Shown in pieces: positions 58,857 to 64,000 of a DNA stretch of 64,000 nt. Positions within the stretch are counted from its first letter, which is position 1; every line of letters begins with the position of its first letter. Both the position numbers and the translations under genes were made by a program. Source of the stretch: Saccharina japonica (Eukaryota; Sar; Phaeophyceae; Laminariales; Laminariaceae); assembly GCA_008828725.1 (NCBI GenBank), contig MEHQ01000067.1, positions 186,001 through 250,000 of the forward strand, read 5' to 3'. A model generated the notes under the pieces. It searched no databases. It saw only the letters and a program-made list of their open reading frames with translations, and was not told the DNA's origin.

Positions 58857-59014
58857 CGAAGTATATACGTACGTATCCCCGTGATAATGCATACCAGGTA
58901 CTATGTAAATCAGAACCCACGATTGATACAAAATAACAATATGTCCTTATGTTTACACACCATACCATATATGATGGTCCTAAATACTGTTATTAATAGT
59001 ACTGTGTTCCCCCG

Positions 59015-59600
59015 TAGGGATTACCGTTATCATGCGGGTTATCGCACCCATCGGGGGTTTGGCACCCATCGGGGTTATGGCACCAGGGTGCGATAAAAAA
59101 CACAAGAAAAAACATTCAATTGCATTTTCGCACCCACGTCGGGGTTATCGGACCAGCGTGCGATAACCCCGACATAAATCCAAGATTGAGTGCTGCCGCA
59201 ACGGGCCGTATGTATGTTCCTTTGAAGTTACGTTCGTTGAAAGATCAACCACTCACGTATCATTATTGCACTGGCGCAGTTCACGCGTTCAAATACGGCA
59301 CGTCAATCGCTTCATATGCTGTCAACCCAACACACATACGGTACCTCGGTATATGCAGCACCGTTGCCCCAAGTATGGCCCGGTGTATTACGATTCAGCA
59401 TCGCACCCATCGGGGTTATCACACCGGGGGGTGCGTAAATACCAAGAACGGCATGATGTAATTGTGTTTGCGCACCCCCATCGGGGTTTTGGCACCCATC
59501 GGGGTTATCGCACCGGGGTGCGATAAAAAACACAAGAAATACAAATTTAAAAACGCGTTCGCACCCGGTGCGATAACCCGCATGATAACGGTAGCCCCTA
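59015..59600. mobile_element. TIR element with internal GCACCCATCGGGGTTAT repeats
   Basis: The ends are inverted repeats of 34 bp with two differences: TAGGGATTACCGTTATCATG on the left and TAGGGGCTACCGTTATCATG on the right (reversed). Both continue CGGGTTATCGCACC. Inside, GCACCCATCGGGGTTAT and GGTGCGATAAAAAACACAAG recur in direct and inverted order near both ends. No transposase is present in 586 bp. TA at both ends suggests a TA duplication. Confidence 0.75.
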
Positions 59601-59789
59601 GCTATGTTCCTCTGACCGCTCTTCATAATATTGTATAAACGCTCCCAGAGCGGTATAACTAATAGATAGAAGTGCACCCAAAGTTTGTTGGGGGGCAGAC
59701 TACTTGGAATTAGTGTGGGGTTTAGTTTTCAGCTATTAATAGTAAAAGCATTGAGGCAAAGAAACGATGACTAAACATTGGCTTTATCA

Positions 59790-60000
59790 TCACAGCGCGA
59801 GGGCGGGTTTAATTAATAGCATTGACATTATCCTCACAGCACGAGGGCGGGTATAAGGTAAAAAAAAAATTGTCTTATCATCACAGCACGAGGGCTGGTT
59901 TTAAGTAAGTAAATCGACATTATCACGGCACGAGGGCGGGTTTAAAGTAATAAAATTGGCCTCATCATCACAGCACGAGGGCGAGTTTAATTACAAGGCA
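59790..60000. repeat. ~44-bp minisatellite, five copies
   Basis: CACAGCACGAGGGCGGGTTT recurs near 59795, 59835, 59882, 59926 and 59970, with AT-rich spacers of variable length. Confidence 0.85.
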
Positions 60001-60589
60001 AAGTAAAATAACTACCGGTGTGCATATTTACTACAGTTAGGGTGCCGCCTTTGCCGTCTACCGACCAAAAAAAGGTGGCACGATATAATGGATGATATTT
60101 TTACGAAACATAACATCCAACAGACTGGACAAATGTCAGCAAAACCAAAAAGTCATTTCGCCCCAAAATAACTTGAATACGAGTATAGTACACCAGAAAA
60201 TCTGCATGGCATCGACTATAACTCTTGATACGTCACGAATTGGGCATCCAAGGTGCGCCAAGCTACGTAAAACGGTATGTTCTAATGTTTCAGAGCAACC
60301 GGAATGTATTTCCGTGTCATACGGACGAAGAAAACAGCGAAATATGCGATTTCAAGCGTTTTTCTGGCTATATTGTCCCCCTGTCGATCTATCCAACCGA
60401 TATATGAAAACGAGGCACTCGAACACAAGTTCAGGTTATCGCGAAGACGGAGCAGAAGGAATCACCCCGATAGCACACTCGAATTAAGAGTACGAGTTTA
60501 TCAAAAACGCCCTGTTCTGATATAATATTATACCACATCATATTATGGGAAATTCGAGACCACACAAAAAAAAAACGAAGAGGGATCGG

Positions 60590-60880
60590 CAGGACTAAAA
60601 AAAGCAACGAAGCTGTTTTCGCTCGCACGGGGAAAACGATTGGAGAAGCCGGTCGGGACAAGCGCGGTGTGAACATCGCGGAGCGCCGCCACAGTCATGC
60701 GTTGGAGCGACGTCATGACAGTGCTGCCCGCGCACGCGACGAGGCTGTTGCCCAATGTGCTGCCGAGGCCGAAGCTTGACAATCGGCCGAGACCCAGGCG
60801 GAGGAGCAAAAACTGTCAACAGAAACCGAGCAACACATTGAGCCGATTGTCGAGCTTGGGCCTCAGCATCGGATATATCG
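60590..60880 (+). pseudogene. Coiled-coil-like coding relic
   Basis: One plus frame reads GKTIGEAGRDKRGVNIAERR, then ALERRHDSAARARDEAVAQC and a TGA. After it the same frame continues SAETQAEEQKLSTETEQHIE. The regular Ala/Glu/Arg pattern resembles a coiled coil interrupted by one stop. No gene is assigned. It could also be chance in a GC-rich stretch. Confidence 0.25.
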
Positions 60881-60892
60881 GCCGCAGCACCG

Positions 60893-61008
60893 CAGCAGCA
60901 GCAAGAGAGGGTGGAGATGGAAAGGGGCGATGCCGCGGCGGGCACCTTTATTCTTGGTACCGGCAATGAAGTACCCTCACGCGCACGGCTACAGCAGCTG
61001 CTGCAGCA

Positions 61009-61040
<32 letters not shown>

Positions 61041-61252
61041 GGGTGGTTTTTTGCCATGCCTCGACCCGTCCTGTTTTTGACGAACACAGAACAGACGCCA
61101 ACAGAAAAGGATCGAGGCCATCTCCACAGCAACAGCAGCTGCAGCAGCTATAGCCGTGCGCGTCAGGGTCCTTTCATTGCCGGTACCAGCAGTAGATGTA
61201 CCCGCGCGGGGCATCGCCACCTTCCATCTCCACCTCCTCTTGCTGCTGCTGC
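60893..61252. repeat. Inverted repeat of ~115-bp arms enclosing a (CTG)n tract
   Basis: GCAGCAGCAAGAGAGGGTGG and the following ATGGAAAGGGGCGATGCC, GGTACCGGCAATGAAG and CACGCGCACGGCTA (left arm, 60893-61007) recur inverted at 61136-61252 with moderate divergence. CTG/CAG triplets lie at the inner ends, including about ten CTGs at 61009-61041. It may be a foldback transposon. Confidence 0.7.
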
Positions 61253-61439
61253 GATGCTGCGGCCCATATATTTCAAAAATTAAAAAAAAAAAAAAAACAG
61301 CTGTGAGCTCGAGGATTTCGTCGAAGCTCATCTTTGCTAGCTGAGTGTAATACTTCCATCGCGCGTACTTACGGATTTTATATGTCCTCATTTGGGGTGT
61401 AAATCCCGTACGAGGGGGACACAATCTGAGGCTGTAGAA

Positions 61440-63161
61440 TTCAGGGAGTGTGCGTCTATTTGTGGGGTGAGGAGAAAAATAAATAAATAAATATATAAAC
61501 CTATCTATTCTTTCACGATTAGAGGTCCGTAGTTACTCGATGCTCTTTGTCCGTACAGACCAACTGATACACAAGCTCTTGCAAACAACTTTATGTATCG
61601 CAACCAGTCCCTATCAAAACAGTGCAACCTGACTCTTCGCGAAACAGTCAACTGACGTAAAGCACAAACTGACTATTGTATCTGACTATTATGCAACGAT
61701 CCCACGACAATCTACCCCAGGGCTCCTGCGCCCAGTCCAAATCCACACTGAATTTCAATATAACCAAATATCCATTACTAAAATCAAGTAATTTCCTGGC
61801 CATACATAAAACAAGTATTTTTTCTTAATAGAGTCCCCCAGCATGTGAAAATATGATCATCCAGAACTTTCTGTCAAAAATCGAAATTCGATCCATAAAA
61901 CTATCGCGATGTTAGCCACTTTTAACACTATATTTCAAGATATCAAAAGGCCAGACTAAAAACAACGACCGAAAAAAAAAAAAAAAAAATAAATGGCCAG
62001 TGCTGTACTACAGGGCAGATGCATCCATGCCGGCGTTTTAGTTTACACTGTGTACGTACAATGCTGGTCATCCATCCGGCGTTTTTCTTTGTGGTCCGCT
62101 GTACGACGTACGATCCGTAACTTTTCTGAAACTGCTGACGCTGCGCTGTTGTATGCTGCCTGTAGATGGAGTTATATAATGATACTACATACGCGACGTA
62201 AAGGCAACAGCCAGGTGAGTGACTTCCAGAAGCCGTCTAAAAAACACAAAACGAAAAAGGAACAAACGAGTGTAACCCACAGCTAAGAGCAGCAGCAGCT
62301 ATTTCGTATGCCTGTTCAGTGGTGCCCACTTACCACTACACTGAAACACTTACTTAACCACAGCTACACTACCACTACACTACACCACGACTACTACTAC
62401 ACTACTACTACTACTACTACTAACTAAACTATTTTGTTTTTTTTTTTATTTTTTATTATTAACTACGAACACGAGTACAACTACTAACCAGTACTATCTA
62501 CTCTGTAATGACTGCTGCGTACTGTGCTGCTTGTATCACACTACTAGTTTAAGGGGCTGTTGTAATGTAGTCGGTGAATGGATCGATGGATGAGTGAGTT
62601 GATCCCGCTTGGTGGCGTACCTATGTCGGTGGGCGGCGCGGTGGGTCGTTCGTACGTGCAATGAACGCGTTCGTACCTGTTCGTCGTGGCCTGGCCACGC
62701 TTTTTTTTTTTTGTATTTTTTTGTTCATGCATACAAGGCTCCGCGTGATGCGCAATTATACTGGTGATCAATTTACTGATCAATGACGCTTATAGGCGGG
62801 TGGTCGGGCCCATTATTATTTGTGTTATTGTTTTTGTCACATCTACGGCGCTGCCTGCAATAGTTCGGGGTACCACTACAATATATATTTATAAAAACAA
62901 CAGTGTGTTTGCTTACAGAAACCCGTTCTTTAAATAGCGTACCAGTAATAGCGTTTTGACAAAACCAAACGGCAGCAAGTACAATGTAATGGTATGGCCA
63001 GTCATATCACATACACCATTGTCGTCCTATCCCGTAATCGTCAGAGCGATACAAGAAAAAAATTTTGTTTTTAGTGGTCACAAGACTGTGACAACAGAGA
63101 AATCCCAGACAAAATTAAACGGTAAATGAATGGTAAAAGCAAAGTGAAATAGTCAACTTAC
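61440..63161. other. No firmly supported gene
   Basis: AT-rich sequence with A and T runs, a CTA/ACT triplet run near 62380-62420 and short ORFs. One possible exon is listed separately (62043-62159). Confidence 0.4.
62043..62159 (-). CDS. Possible terminal exon, unknown protein
   Basis: After the acceptor TCCATCTACAG the minus strand reads 38 codons, AAYNSAASAVSEKLRIVRRT then a charged tail, and stops at TAA. It would join in phase 0 to the exon at 63296-63162. Apart from phase and strand there is nothing to tie the two. Confidence 0.2.
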   Translation of the reverse strand, partial: AAYNSAASAVSEKLRIVRRTADHKEKRRMDDQHCTYTV

Positions 63162-63296
63162 CGGATACGAGAAACACATCGACACGAATCCAAAACCAAA
63201 GAGTAAGGACGTAAAGACAATAACTACGATATGAATGCACGGAGTCAGAAGCACCCCTAGAAAAAGCATGCGTGCTCCAAGAGAACAGATAATTGC
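63162..63296 (-). CDS. Exon of a membrane protein (partial gene)
   Basis: 45 codons lie between the acceptor GATGCAG and the strong donor GTAAGT, phase 0 to 0. Two hydrophobic stretches (RMLFLGVLLTPCIHIVVIVF and SLLFGFGFVSMCF) with almost no charge look like membrane helices. The gene would continue rightwards beyond the window. The family is not recognised. Confidence 0.5.
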
Positions 63297-63519
63297 CTGC
63301 ATCGGGCGAAGCAACACGAAGGAGAGGAAAGAAACCGGCCATAGAAGTACGTAGCGATTAATAAGAGTAGGGAGATAAATGATGTAGAGTTACGTATCGT
63401 AAATGTTCGACGCAGCAATGGCAGCATGGAAAAACATAAAACGAAAGTCGTAAATAATATTACTGAAACAAGTTTTATATATCATTTGATATTGTTAAAT
63501 TAATTCCTCTTCAGTCACA

Positions 63520-63640
63520 AATAAACGCTTTTGTCCGCACATCCTTCGCTTTAAAGACTGATGTTTATTGTTATTAGTTTCCTTCTTCGTCTACACAATA
63601 AACGCTTTGTCCGCACTCCTCGGCTTTAGATGAAGATGCA
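63520..63640 (+). repeat. 76-bp tandem-like repeat
   Basis: AATAAACGCTTTTGTCCGCAC (about 63521) and AATAAACGCTTTGTCCGCAC (about 63597) begin similar stretches that continue CTTCGGCTTTA/CTCGGCTTTAGA. Confidence 0.65.
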
Positions 63641-63743
63641 GCAGTGCAGTTTGTTGCTTCTGTCTTTTTTGCTGCTGCAGCTGCTGCAGCTGCTGGCAGC
63701 TGCTGCTGTGCATTATGTTGACACTGTGCTGCTGGCGAGGTAA
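63630..63743 (+). CDS. Signal-peptide-like small ORF, possibly a first exon
   Basis: ATG starts 37 codons with Lys near the start, then a Leu/Ala-rich core (SLLLLSFLLLQLLQLLAAAA). GAG|GTAACC just before the stop could be a splice donor. The hydrophobic run comes from CTG triplets, so it may be only a microsatellite. Confidence 0.2.
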   Translation: MKMQQCSLLLLSFLLLQLLQLLAAAAVHYVDTVLLAR

Positions 63744-64000
63744 CCCGTTTCTCTTGCGTCGCCTTTACTATATTAAGACCACTCCGTAGGAAAGCCTTGT
63801 ATATATATATATATGAGTAGAATTTAAATTAAACAGTCTGAAATAAACATATCAGGTATACTATAGTGTTCCGACGAGTTAACGTGATAGAGTGGGTCTA
63901 CTATTAGTAGCGTAAGCCACCTGTCGTCGTTATATATCTGTATGGGGTATTTTTATCGTGCGTACTCTGGTTTTTATGTTTACTCACTTATTTGTTTTGA

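Overview
The window is eukaryotic nuclear DNA. Genes are split by long spliceosomal introns with GT..AG borders, several of them GTAAGT, and one intron appears to be GC..AG. There is TTAGGG-type interstitial telomeric sequence, and most of the DNA is repeats and transposon relics. The best-preserved gene on the left belongs to a Cys-rich ectodomain plus multi-pass membrane protein family that I associate with stramenopiles, especially brown algae. The intron density and mixed composition fit a brown alga or a relative. That placement is inference; no rRNA, tRNA or organelle marker was seen.

Layout. 970-3620 (+) holds three well-supported 3' exons of the membrane-protein gene. 3.6-21.6 kb has no recognisable gene and carries degenerate repeats: a TA-flanked MITE with a telomeric core, a second inverted-repeat element, a Harbinger-like element with TAA duplications, and scattered low-copy repeats. 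21.6-24.4 kb holds a perfect 175-bp direct repeat that abuts a single N, a 60-bp minisatellite, and one arm of an inverted repeat pair. 24.67-28.36 kb is a Helitron-like element built around a ~220-bp tandem array, into which a 1.23-kb hAT-like element is inserted. 28.9-37.2 kb has a foldback element, a 290-bp direct repeat pair and a large G-rich block with a 36/72-bp minisatellite. 37.6-41.1 kb has a possible copia relic and a 1,177-bp (GACA)n array.

From 58.3 kb down to at least 45.9 kb (probably to 39.75 kb) the minus strand carries one PIF1-family DNA helicase gene. I rebuilt it by matching splice phase exon by exon. Motifs Ia, II, III, the FRQ-D motif and motifs V-VI are in order, with matching intron phases at all but one low-complexity junction. 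The Walker A exon was not found. Its introns hold microsatellites, minisatellites, a local repeat family always in the same orientation, a second copy of the Harbinger-like element and a nested frameshifted ORF. 58.6-61.3 kb has three inverted-repeat elements and a minisatellite. The right end holds a probable exon of another membrane protein on the minus strand.

Most of the many short ORFs, and the long ones inside the minisatellite and the (GACA)n array, are not genes. No operon or multi-gene system links the genes here. The most unusual features are the nested Helitron/hAT/satellite structure and the repeat-loaded PIF1 gene.
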